10,158 nucleotides of DNA from Acidobacteriota bacterium (lineage in GTDB: Bacteria; Acidobacteriota; Aminicenantia; UBA2199): positions 1-10,158 of the forward strand of contig JAKAGC010000087.1 in the NCBI GenBank assembly GCA_021817755.1, written 5' to 3'. Below are positions 1-6,563 of the stretch, in pieces. A program made the position numbers and the translations under genes. Each line of letters opens with the position of its first letter. Position 1 is the stretch's first letter. The notes under the pieces were generated by a model, which saw only the letters and a program-made list of their open reading frames with translations, was not told the origin of the DNA and did no database searches.

Positions 1-222
1 AAACCCGATCTTCTGACGAGGTGTTTTTCCAAGTTTATCGGAAAAATTTATCTCACCCGAATCTGGCCTCAACACCCCCGCAATTAATCTAAGCAATGTA
101 CTTTTCCCAACACCATTAATACCGGTGACCAGACACACCTGCCCCTCAGGGATATGGAAATTAAAATCAGAAAATACCACCAGTTTTTCGTAATTAAAGT
201 TTAAATGTTTTATGGTTACCAC
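1..222 (-). CDS. ABC transporter ATP-binding protein, N-terminal part (cut by window edge)
   Basis: The first 74 codons of an ABC-transporter ATPase, which would power transport through a membrane partner encoded outside the window. The Walker A motif is TGINGVGKST at about residues 36-45, followed by LLRLIAG and RPDSGEI, the usual order in this family. The Q-loop, ABC signature and Walker B lie beyond the window edge. I chose the GTG start at 220-222 because the ribosome-binding site GAGGAGGT (228-235) sits six bases upstream and the N-terminus begins the expected first beta strand. The gene starts 19 nt after the stop of a YtrA-type GntR regulator, so the two almost certainly share a transcript. 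YtrA-type repressors usually control adjacent ABC exporters, often antibiotic- or envelope-stress-linked; the substrate here is unknown. Confidence 0.9.
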   Translation of the reverse strand, partial: MVTIKHLNFNYEKLVVFSDFNFHIPEGQVCLVTGINGVGKSTLLRLIAGVLRPDSGEINFSDKLGKTPRQKIGF

Positions 223-241
223 GATTTACCTCCTCAAAATA

Positions 242-664
242 CTATTCCTTTCTTGTTTCATGATTACCGGGTTCGCTTTCCTTTATCTTACGGTTTAATT
301 CATCCTGCATATCCAGCGGAGTAAACCCCAGTTGAATGACCCTCGACAATGCTTCATCGATTATCTTTTGAAGTAGCCTTCGCTTTTCCGGTTCCGTACG
401 ATTGGGATCATGCTTAACATAATAACCACTACCGGGTTGCGAATATACAAAACCCTCAACTTCCAATTGATAATATACTTTAGCAATGGTATTGGGATGA
501 ATCTTTACCATCGCTCCTAATTCCCGAATCGACATCAATTGATCCCCCTCTACCAAATATCCGGATAAAATATAGAGCTTTATGGCTTGCTTGACCTGCT
601 CATACACAGGCACTACCGACCGGGCATCGACTGTAAAATTTAATGGTTTGATTTCTTTTTTCAT
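242..664 (-). CDS. GntR-family transcriptional regulator, YtrA subfamily
   Basis: A 140-residue DNA-binding repressor. The winged helix-turn-helix spans about residues 19-84: VPVYEQVKQ begins it, SIRELG and HPNTIAKVYYQLEVEG (56-71) form the HTH, and the wing is YSQPGSGYYV. The tail after residue 90 is only about 50 residues, too short for the FadR, HutC or MocR effector domains and typical of the YtrA subfamily. In that subfamily the regulator normally sits first in an operon with ABC-transporter genes, as here, where the ATPase follows after 19 nt. The ATG at 662-664 has no Shine-Dalgarno and lies only 12 nt from the -10 box, so translation is probably leaderless or nearly so. The next in-frame ATG (residue 44) is inside the HTH and can be excluded. 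The operator-like inverted repeat in its promoter suggests autorepression. Confidence 0.92.
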   Translation of the reverse strand: MKKEIKPLNFTVDARSVVPVYEQVKQAIKLYILSGYLVEGDQLMSIRELGAMVKIHPNTIAKVYYQLEVEGFVYSQPGSGYYVKHDPNRTEPEKRRLLQKIIDEALSRVIQLGFTPLDMQDELNRKIKESEPGNHETRKE

Positions 665-698
665 AACTGTAACACTATAATATTACAGTGTTACAATT
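665..698. promoter_or_regulatory. Operator-like inverted repeat in the GntR promoter
   Basis: TGTAACACT (668-676) and AGTGTTACA (687-695) form a perfect 9-bp inverted repeat separated by 10 bp. Extending the arms to 665 and 698 gives 12-bp arms with one mismatch. The repeat covers the -10 box and most of the spacer, so a bound dimer would block RNA polymerase. The dyad shape and its place just before a GntR gene suggest autoregulation by the encoded protein. Confidence 0.75.
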
Positions 699-705
699 GT
701 GTCAA
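677..705 (-). promoter_or_regulatory. Sigma70-type promoter of the GntR/ABC operon
   Basis: Reading the minus strand, the -35 box is TTGACA (700-705), the spacer is 17 bp, and the -10 box is TATTAT (677-682). Transcription should start around 669-671, leaving about 5-8 nt before the ATG at 664. The boxes and spacing are seen directly; the start site is inferred from them. Confidence 0.8.
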
Positions 706-826
706 GATGGAAATTTGATTATTTTTATTTTTTAAATAAATGATTGAATAAACCTTGTTATAACCTTTTATAAGGAATGATTTGATTGATTGTAATATCG
801 TAAATACGTGTGTTTTTTATACTTTT

Positions 827-2119
827 TTACGGAATGACTTCGGAACCACGGAGAGAGTGAGGGCCCACATGATCTATCTTTACAAACGTAAAATCTCCCA
901 CTGGTGTTTTCGATGGGAAATTTACAACCCGGTAACTCTCTGTCCGTCCGATCATTTCATCCTTTTTCCTTGGATTTCTTCCAGTAACCAGGACTTCTAA
1001 GGTATGTCCGATGCAAGCTCTATTATTCTTTAATTGGATACTTTCCTGGAGTTCTTGAACCTTATAAAGCCTGTCTTTTTTCACTTCCATTTTAATATTG
1101 TCATCCATTTTAAAAGCTTTCGTGTGCTTTCTGGGGGAATAAATAAACGAAAAGATATTTTCATATTCCACTTGTTCAAGCAAAGATAGAGTTAATTTAA
1201 AATCATAATCGGTTTCTCCAGGGTAACCGACTATAAAATCCGAACTAAACGAAATTCCGGGAACATTTTTTTTAAATTTTTTAATAATATCTAAGTATTG
1301 GGATCGTGAATAAATTCGGTTCATTTTTTTTAAAATACGTGTTGATCCTGATTGAGCGGGAAAATGGATATTACGAGCAATTTTAGGATGCGTAGCCATT
1401 ATCCGAATTAAATCATCATCATAATAACCCGGATAAGACGTGATAAACCGGATCCACTTCACGTCTATTTCATTTGCCATTTCATCAAGCAAAGCGGGGA
1501 ATTTCATGTTTTTTTCAAGGTCTTCCCAGTTATTAACATTTTGCCCAAGTAGAATAATCTCTTTGTAGCCTTTTGATTTAAGATACCGGGCTTCTTCCAT
1601 AATTTTATCGAAAGGGCGGTGTTTTTCCCTCCCACGAGTAAAGGGAACTATGCAATAAGAACAAAAATTATTACAACCCTCCATTATCGAGATATACCCT
1701 GAAACCAGACTGGTTCTGGATGCTATATCAGGGACAGATTCCTGCCATTTTCGGGTAAACCCTGCTTTAACTCCGGATCTTCGCCGGGAAACTATTTCTT
1801 CCACGATTTCATCGATATAGTAATATTGATGGGTTCCCACAATATAATCTATATTGGGATTACGTTTGAGAATTTTTTCCTTTTCCGACTGGGCGACACA
1901 CCCTGCAACAATAATAATTTTCTCACGAGACATACGGCCTGCATAAGAAAATATTTTATCCTGCGGTTTCTCTCGCACCGCACAACTATTAATTATTATT
2001 ATATCGGCGTCTTTTTCTTCTGTTCCATATACGAACCCTTTGTTTTCGAGAATATGGCGCATTTTTTCCGAATCATTTACATTCATTTGACAGCCGAAGG
2101 TTTTAATATGAAATTTCAT
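827..2119 (-). CDS. miaB: tRNA-2-methylthio-N6-dimethylallyladenosine synthase MiaB
   Basis: A 430-residue radical-SAM methylthiotransferase that converts i6A to ms2i6A at position 37 of tRNAs reading UNN codons, using two 4Fe-4S clusters. The UPF0004 N-terminal domain has its three cluster cysteines: C10 in TFGCQMNVNDSE, C46 in NSCAVRE and C74 in AGCVAQ. The radical-SAM motif is C149-x3-C153-x2-C156 in EGCNNFCSYCIVPFTRGRE. A TRAM RNA-binding domain covers about residues 370-430. TFGCQMN, SCAVRE and PFTRGRE favour MiaB over the related RimO and MtaB. It is slightly shorter than E. coli MiaB (474) but every domain is present. Its ATG overlaps the recN stop in an ATGA (2116-2119), with only a weak ribosome-binding site, so translation is probably coupled to recN. 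Confidence 0.95.
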   Translation of the reverse strand: MKFHIKTFGCQMNVNDSEKMRHILENKGFVYGTEEKDADIIIINSCAVREKPQDKIFSYAGRMSREKIIIVAGCVAQSEKEKILKRNPNIDYIVGTHQYYYIDEIVEEIVSRRRSGVKAGFTRKWQESVPDIASRTSLVSGYISIMEGCNNFCSYCIVPFTRGREKHRPFDKIMEEARYLKSKGYKEIILLGQNVNNWEDLEKNMKFPALLDEMANEIDVKWIRFITSYPGYYDDDLIRIMATHPKIARNIHFPAQSGSTRILKKMNRIYSRSQYLDIIKKFKKNVPGISFSSDFIVGYPGETDYDFKLTLSLLEQVEYENIFSFIYSPRKHTKAFKMDDNIKMEVKKDRLYKVQELQESIQLKNNRACIGHTLEVLVTGRNPRKKDEMIGRTESYRVVNFPSKTPVGDFTFVKIDHVGPHSLRGSEVIP

Positions 2120-3741
2120 TTTTTATTCTTATCCAGTAGATTTTGCGCTGCCTTGAGAACAGCATCATTAATATCGCTTCCCACCATTAATCGGCCAATT
2201 TCCTGAATACGTTCTTCCTGTGATAGTTCTCTTACAAAACTATACGTTTGATTTTTTTTGAATTCTTTAGTAACCAGAAAGTGAGAATCGGCGAAGGATG
2301 CGATTTGGGGGAGATGAGAAATACAGATAACCTGATTGTTTTCAGCAATACGCTGAAGTTTTTCTCCGACAAATTCAGCGGTTTTTCCACCTATTCCGGT
2401 ATCCACTTCATCGAATATATAGGTTGAATTACTATCATCCCTCAATATGGATTTCAATACCAGCATCAACCGAGACAATTCACCTCCAGATGCAATTTCA
2501 CGAATTTTACCGGGTGATTGACCTGGATTTGATGAAAAATAAAATTCGATTCGATCCGTACCTTTTTCAGAAACCGTATCCGGGTCAGGTTCCACTTCAT
2601 CAATCCGAACCAAGAATTTCGCTTTACTCATTTCGAGGCTTGAAAGTTCTTTTTCAATGATTTTACTTAATTCAATCGCTTTTTCTTTGCGACAATTTCG
2701 TAATTTAAGATTAACCGTTTTATATACTAGAAATTCTTTTTCGATTTCTTTTTGCTTTTCAGAAAGCGAAAAATCCATGTCTGCAAGAAGATTGCGTTCT
2801 TTTAGAAGTTCATCCCTTCTATGAAGGAGTTGTTCCAAATTCATCTTGTACCTGGATTTGAGACGATTGAGTCTTAATAATTTATCGCTAACCTCATTCA
2901 ATTCATCCTCGCTAAAATCCACCCGCCCAGATATATTAGACAGTGTGGAAGAAAGTTCAGGAAGAAGGTTATAAAAATTACGCATCTCTTCGGTTAGGTT
3001 TTCTAACTCTGTGGGGTAAATGGATTTTAAGAAATCGAGATTTTTCAGATTTTCTGAAATAACAGCATATACAGAGCGATCTCTCTGATAAAGGTCTCCG
3101 ATCAATTTATGCGTTCGAGATAATATTTCCTCCGCAGAAGAGAGGATCAATGAGCGTTGCTCAAGGCGCGTATCATCTCCTGATTCCATTTTAAGATCAT
3201 TTATTTCATTAATCTGAAAAGTTATATATTCTAGAGTTTCACCTGCATTTTCACCTTTTTTTTTCAATTGCCCCAATTGTTCAATCAACGTCCGTAGATG
3301 ATTATATTCTTCGGAAAGTTCATTAAGCAGCAATTGATTTCTACAAAATTCATCAAGATATATACGGTGATTAGTAGCGTTTAATAAAAAAATGTGTTCA
3401 TTTTGTCCATAGATATTCAGTAAAGATTCCGCTTTCTCTTTTAATTGAGTAAATGGAACGACACTTCCATTAATAAAACAAAGTGAACGTTTTTTGTTAA
3501 CTTCTCTTCGCAGGACAAATTCGTCATCTCCTGCGGAAAACATTGCTTCTACCACAAGGGTATTATCCTCACCCCGGATTGCTGTCTCCGGAACTTTTTT
3601 ATTGAGAAATTGATTAACTGCTCCAATCAATATGGATTTTCCTGCCCCTGTTTCTCCGGTGAGGACATTCAAATTTGGAGAAAAATTTAATTCTACTTTT
3701 TCGACTACTGCGAAATTTTCAACTTTTAGATAAACCAGCAC
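2116..3741 (-). CDS. recN: DNA repair protein RecN
   Basis: A 541-residue SMC-like ATPase of double-strand-break repair, working in the cytoplasm with RecA; the length is normal for the family (E. coli 553). Walker A is GETGAGKS (residues 29-36). The ABC signature is ASGGELSR (417-424), Walker B is YIFDEVD (441-447), followed by TGIGGKTAE, and the H-loop is SHLPQIA (475-481). Between the ATPase halves, about residues 135-380 are rich in charged heptad-like helices, the expected coiled-coil region. The start is GTG at 3739-3741, which gives the family N-terminus LVYLKVENFAVVEKVEL; AGGTGA (3745-3750) lies only three bases upstream, which is close for a ribosome-binding site. It overlaps miaB by four bases. 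No convincing promoter was found in the 87 bp before it. No LexA-type site is obvious. Confidence 0.95.
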   Translation of the reverse strand: MLVYLKVENFAVVEKVELNFSPNLNVLTGETGAGKSILIGAVNQFLNKKVPETAIRGEDNTLVVEAMFSAGDDEFVLRREVNKKRSLCFINGSVVPFTQLKEKAESLLNIYGQNEHIFLLNATNHRIYLDEFCRNQLLLNELSEEYNHLRTLIEQLGQLKKKGENAGETLEYITFQINEINDLKMESGDDTRLEQRSLILSSAEEILSRTHKLIGDLYQRDRSVYAVISENLKNLDFLKSIYPTELENLTEEMRNFYNLLPELSSTLSNISGRVDFSEDELNEVSDKLLRLNRLKSRYKMNLEQLLHRRDELLKERNLLADMDFSLSEKQKEIEKEFLVYKTVNLKLRNCRKEKAIELSKIIEKELSSLEMSKAKFLVRIDEVEPDPDTVSEKGTDRIEFYFSSNPGQSPGKIREIASGGELSRLMLVLKSILRDDSNSTYIFDEVDTGIGGKTAEFVGEKLQRIAENNQVICISHLPQIASFADSHFLVTKEFKKNQTYSFVRELSQEERIQEIGRLMVGSDINDAVLKAAQNLLDKNKK

Positions 3742-3770
3742 GAGTCACCTATGGTCGAGTCATTCTAAAA

Positions 3771-3816
3771 GGGGAAGACAATAAAAGGAATATCCATTCT
3801 TCTATATAGCTTCCCC
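3771..3816 (-). terminator. Possible terminator after the S8 protease gene
   Basis: A perfect 7-bp GC-rich inverted repeat, GGGGAAG (3771-3777) with CTTCCCC (3810-3816), begins 12 nt past the protease stop. On the minus strand it is followed by TTTTAGAAT. The loop is long (32 nt) but contains a further small hairpin around GGATATTCC, and the T run is short. It may therefore terminate weakly and let some transcripts continue into recN. Confidence 0.45.
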
Positions 3817-3828
3817 ATTTTTGAAGTT

Positions 3829-5238
3829 TTACCTGGGAATATATGGACCCAATAACCGGGAAAGATTAATTCGTCCGTATCCGATATATTGATCTACTCC
3901 GTTATAGGTATCGCTATTGACATCCATCGCAGTATAACGCAGAAGATCCATAACCTGGGCATTTGTAAGGAACGGTTTTTGCATGAGGAGTAGAGCTGCG
4001 GCACCAGCAACTACTGGTGCAGATACTGAGGTCCCGCTCTCAATAGTGTATTCATTTAAATCCAATAGTGATGCCGGATTAAAAGAGGCACCCCACAGGT
4101 ATGTTCCTGGAGCTGCAACATCGATTTGTGGTCCTGGATTGGAATAATAAGCCCATTGATCATTTGCATCAGTAGCGGCAATGGCTAAACAATAATCATC
4201 GTAAGCAGCAGGAAAGAAAACCGTTGTATTATAATTACCGGCAGCAACAACTATTAGGCAACCTTTTTCATAAGCATATTTACAAGCATCTTCAAGAATG
4301 AAACTGGGGTTTTTCCCTCCAACACTGAGGTTTATAATCTTAGCACCATGATCCGCAGCGTACTTGATACCTGCTGCTATAACAAGATAAGAACCATATC
4401 CATCCGCACGGATAACTTTTACCGGCATGATTTTTGCATAAGGACAAACTCCGGCAATACCGAAACCGTTATTAGATTCAGCGGCTGCAATTGATGCTAC
4501 AAACGTACCATGCCCATTATCATCAGAGGTATTGTTGTTTTCATCCGCGAAATTATACCCTGATGTCATATTATTTTTTATATCCACATGATCTCCGGCT
4601 ACTCCAGTATCCAGAATTGCAATAGTAACTTCCGTACCAGTTTTTCCAGTTTCAAATTTCCAATCTTCAAAAGCTCCCCATCCTTCCAAAGCATTGATAT
4701 CACATCCGGATGTGCCTTTCAACTCAAGATCGGGAATATAAATTTGACCAGTGTTAACTAAGGAGTACTGGTAGATAAACAGTGGATCATTGGGTATTTG
4801 AGAGGTGGAAGAAATAGATGCCAGATAATCCGGTGATGCATCGGCTATAGCACTTTCAGTGCGTAATTTTTTGCATAATGCCTCGATATCAGGATTTCCA
4901 GAAGTCTCTACGATATAATTTCCAGTGGGAGAGTAAAACCGAAGATTATTAAAGGGGATACCGGTTCGGCGGCTTAAGAACTGAAGAATATTGTTTTCCT
5001 TAGTTATAATCCTATTTCCCCGCGCGGTTTCGCTAAAAGCTTCAAAATTTTGTGAAGTTTCGTTAAATTTAATGACCACCCGGTTTTGAATATAAAGTTG
5101 GCCTCCCTCACCAATCATGTAACCATCAGAGGGCTTTTTACTTTCAAACGGAAATACAGAAATAGATGAAGTAAAAAATAATGAAATTCCAATAATTAAA
5201 ATCAAAAATTTTTGAAAATTCGATCGATCGTTTTTCAT
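3829..5238 (-). CDS. Secreted subtilisin-like serine protease (peptidase family S8)
   Basis: A 469-residue exported protease. Residues 1 to about 30 form a signal peptide: a basic start, then FLILIIGISLFF. Residues about 45-145 resemble the inhibitory propeptide of fervidolysin-like subtilases, with VVIKFNE near its start and PDYLASIS near its end. The catalytic domain has all expected residues: Asp210 in AILDTG, His243 in DNGHGTFVAS, the oxyanion Asn335 in VAAGN, and Ser404 in SGTSVSAP. The usual motif is GTSMAxP, so the SVSAP form is a variant. The domain ends near the C-terminus, with no repeat or sorting domain. Six cysteines (122, 179, 265, 319, 327, 350) are many for a subtilase and could form disulfides. 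The start is supported by GGGGGGA at 5241-5247. It follows the barrel-protein gene after 14 nt and is surely co-transcribed. Substrate unknown. Confidence 0.93.
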   Translation of the reverse strand: MKNDRSNFQKFLILIIGISLFFTSSISVFPFESKKPSDGYMIGEGGQLYIQNRVVIKFNETSQNFEAFSETARGNRIITKENNILQFLSRRTGIPFNNLRFYSPTGNYIVETSGNPDIEALCKKLRTESAIADASPDYLASISSTSQIPNDPLFIYQYSLVNTGQIYIPDLELKGTSGCDINALEGWGAFEDWKFETGKTGTEVTIAILDTGVAGDHVDIKNNMTSGYNFADENNNTSDDNGHGTFVASIAAAESNNGFGIAGVCPYAKIMPVKVIRADGYGSYLVIAAGIKYAADHGAKIINLSVGGKNPSFILEDACKYAYEKGCLIVVAAGNYNTTVFFPAAYDDYCLAIAATDANDQWAYYSNPGPQIDVAAPGTYLWGASFNPASLLDLNEYTIESGTSVSAPVVAGAAALLLMQKPFLTNAQVMDLLRYTAMDVNSDTYNGVDQYIGYGRINLSRLLGPYIPR

Positions 5239-5240
5239 AA

Positions 5241-5247
5241 TCCCCCC
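5241..5247 (-). promoter_or_regulatory. Ribosome-binding site of the S8 protease
   Basis: GGGGGGA lies two bases before the ATG-flanking TT on the minus strand, close upstream of the start at 5236-5238. It is G-rich rather than canonical AGGAGG, but it supports this start codon within the short gap after the barrel-protein stop. Confidence 0.5.
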
Positions 5248-5252
5248 TATTA

Positions 5253-6002
5253 TTAAAATGTATATGAAATTATTGCTGAAATCGAAGTATTCGAAAATAA
5301 TGTAACTTTTCCCTGTACTTCAAAATCCCCTGCTTCAAAGTGGATACCTGAAACGAATCCCAAAGGCTTCCGCTGTTTATATGACAGTTCTTCATCCCCT
5401 GAAATGTTTCCGACAGTTTCAGAAGAATTAAACTTCCCTTTTAAGAGGAATAATTGAGGCCCTGCGAATAAATCTATATTAGAGAGTCCTTCATACTGTG
5501 CCAACAATTCAAGACTCATGCGCGTTAAACTGTTTTGAAATTCTCCTGTTCCGTCCACATTATCAAGAAAAATTAAAAAATCATTCTTTGCTTTCATAAA
5601 ATGCATGAATTCTGCATTTGCAGAAAATGAAAAGTCTTTCCAGGAAAAAAATTCAGAGCGGACATTAAAACCTAGCATCATGGATTTGAAATTCGTATCG
5701 TCCAATTGTAAGGTCAGAGGAACCTGGTAAAAATTTACAGGATCTTTCATAGAATTAACTCCATATCCGATTAGAGCGCCCACTGTAAAGTATTCTGAGA
5801 ATTCCGCTTCTAATCCCAACGCCGCATAAAATAATGTCAAATCATCCTCCAGTTTATCTATTTTTACAGGTATACGGGAGTGAGAAAGATGCAAGCCCGC
5901 TGTAAAGTCAATGCCTGAGAATTTTGACTCTTTTTCAGTTGAATATTGAAATGATGAAAAAATAAGCAAAACCGCCAGTAATACGATAACTTTTGTTTTC
6001 AT
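5253..6002 (-). CDS. Putative outer-membrane beta-barrel protein
   Basis: A 249-residue protein I cannot place in a named family. Residues 1 to about 20 are a signal peptide (MKTKVIVLLAVLLIFSSF). The rest reads as alternating polar/hydrophobic strands, for example FTVGALIGYGV, FSFSANAEFMHF, IDLFAGPQLFLLKG and FEVQGKVTLFS. The chain ends ISAIISYTF, and a C-terminal Phe preceded by alternating hydrophobics is the classic signal recognised by the BAM barrel-assembly machinery. The size fits an 8- to 12-stranded OmpW/OmpA-like barrel. The ATG has GAGGG (6011-6015) seven bases upstream. It is the first gene of a two-gene operon with the S8 protease and has its own strong promoter. Barrel character is a pattern inference; a periplasmic beta-rich protein is the alternative. 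Confidence 0.78.
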   Translation of the reverse strand: MKTKVIVLLAVLLIFSSFQYSTEKESKFSGIDFTAGLHLSHSRIPVKIDKLEDDLTLFYAALGLEAEFSEYFTVGALIGYGVNSMKDPVNFYQVPLTLQLDDTNFKSMMLGFNVRSEFFSWKDFSFSANAEFMHFMKAKNDFLIFLDNVDGTGEFQNSLTRMSLELLAQYEGLSNIDLFAGPQLFLLKGKFNSSETVGNISGDEELSYKQRKPLGFVSGIHFEAGDFEVQGKVTLFSNTSISAIISYTF

Positions 6003-6048
6003 ATTTTTACCCTCAAATTTACTATTGATTTATTTCTCTAGATGTATC

Positions 6049-6077
6049 AATATACCTAAAACGCTAATTATTGTCAA
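6049..6077 (-). promoter_or_regulatory. Sigma70-type promoter of the barrel/protease operon
   Basis: On the minus strand: TTGACA (6072-6077), a 17-bp spacer, then TATATT (6049-6054). The -35 is perfect and the -10 matches five of six consensus bases. The expected transcription start is near 6042, giving a leader of about 40 nt with a normal ribosome-binding site. Confidence 0.8.
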
Positions 6078-6135
6078 ATGAAAAAAGAATTTAACAGTTT
6101 TTCCAAAACAGAAATTCAAAATTTTAATGACTAAG

Positions 6136-6153
6136 TTTTACTAACGAGTAAAA
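6136..6153. repeat. Inverted repeat between the divergent promoters
   Basis: TTTTACT (6136-6142) and AGTAAAA (6147-6153) form a perfect 7-bp inverted repeat around AACG. It sits in the 251-bp gap between two divergent promoters, 35 bp upstream of the plus-strand -35 box and about 58 bp upstream of the minus-strand one. It could be a regulator-binding site. Given the A+T content, chance is also possible. Confidence 0.4.
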
Positions 6154-6188
6154 TAGGTTTAAAAAAGATAAAATTATTAGGTTAGATG

Positions 6189-6217
6189 TTGATTAAAACT
6201 AAGTTATCTATTATAAT
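6189..6217 (+). promoter_or_regulatory. Sigma70-type promoter of the small plus-strand gene
   Basis: TTGATT (6189-6194), a 17-bp spacer, then a perfect TATAAT (6212-6217). The expected start is near 6224, about 30 nt before the GTG start at 6254. The downstream gene also has a strong ribosome-binding site, so the two signals support each other. Confidence 0.8.
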
Positions 6218-6253
6218 AGTAATGCTCATCTCTCACAAAATATGGAGGTCATC

Positions 6254-6439
6254 GTGGACTTAAAACCATTGAAAAAATCACTCAAAACAAACGGTTTGAT
6301 GGATCAATTGATTAATGCCATCTCTGGTTCTTCACCACTAACAAGGTATTCAAAGGGAATCTTTCTGGATTGTATTGTTAAATCCGGAGAAGCATGCGTG
6401 GTCAAGGTAGGAGATCCACCCATCGGTCCGATCAGGTAA
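6254..6439 (+). CDS. Small protein of unknown function (61 residues)
   Basis: I do not recognise this protein. The start is most likely the GTG at 6254: GGAGG (6244-6248) lies five bases upstream, whereas the in-frame ATG at 6242 has no ribosome-binding site before it and overlaps the site itself. The product begins MDLKPLKKSLKTNG (basic), continues with a hydrophobic-polar stretch LMDQLINAISGSSPL, and ends in a segment with two cysteines (40 and 48) and a Pro/Gly-rich tail, GDPPIGPIR. There is no signal peptide or membrane segment. A near-consensus promoter at 6189-6217 and a strong hairpin at 6511-6548 bracket it, which supports a real gene. It is the only clear plus-strand gene and diverges from the barrel/protease operon. 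It could be a small regulator or a modified-peptide precursor; there is no direct evidence for either. Confidence 0.65.
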   Translation: MDLKPLKKSLKTNGLMDQLINAISGSSPLTRYSKGIFLDCIVKSGEACVVKVGDPPIGPIR

Positions 6440-6510
6440 TACTCTCAACCATTACACCGTTCCCATCGAAATTTCTTTTGTTAGATCCAGGAAAATTAAA
6501 AAACCGAATG

Positions 6511-6548
6511 CCGGCGGTTCATCAATGTTTATACATCTGAACCGCCGG
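6511..6548. terminator. Strong hairpin, probable terminator of the small gene (possibly bidirectional)
   Basis: CCGGCGGTTCA (6511-6521) and TGAACCGCCGG (6538-6548) form a perfect 11-bp stem. The 16-nt loop can itself pair ATGT (6525-6528) with ACAT (6533-6536). It lies 71 nt after the stop of the small plus-strand gene. On the plus strand it is followed by TTATATACGG, a poor T tract. On the minus strand CATTCGG then TTTTTTAATTTT follows, so it could also end galT transcripts. It may instead be a stabilising 3' structure. Confidence 0.55.
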
Positions 6549-6563
6549 TTATATACGGAAGAC

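Noticed and set aside
724..826. Terminator or promoter between miaB and the GntR gene
   Set aside because: The stretch is AT-rich with small palindromes such as GTTATAAC, but has no GC-rich stem with a T tract and no paired -35/-10 other than the GntR promoter.
782..1000. Plus-strand ORF of 72 codons opposite the end of miaB
   Set aside because: It lies opposite the 3' end of a well-supported gene, has no ribosome-binding site and has no recognisable protein pattern.
1826..2660. Plus-strand ORFs opposite miaB and recN
   Set aside because: They are antisense to strongly conserved domains and their compositions look like reverse-complement artefacts.
5221..5230. CGATCGATCG repeat at the start of the protease gene
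   Set aside because: It is a short palindromic run inside coding sequence (residues DRS) and does not recur in the window, so chance is enough.
6242..6253. ATG at 6242 as the start of the small plus-strand gene
   Set aside because: No ribosome-binding site precedes it, and it overlaps the GGAGG that serves the GTG at 6254.
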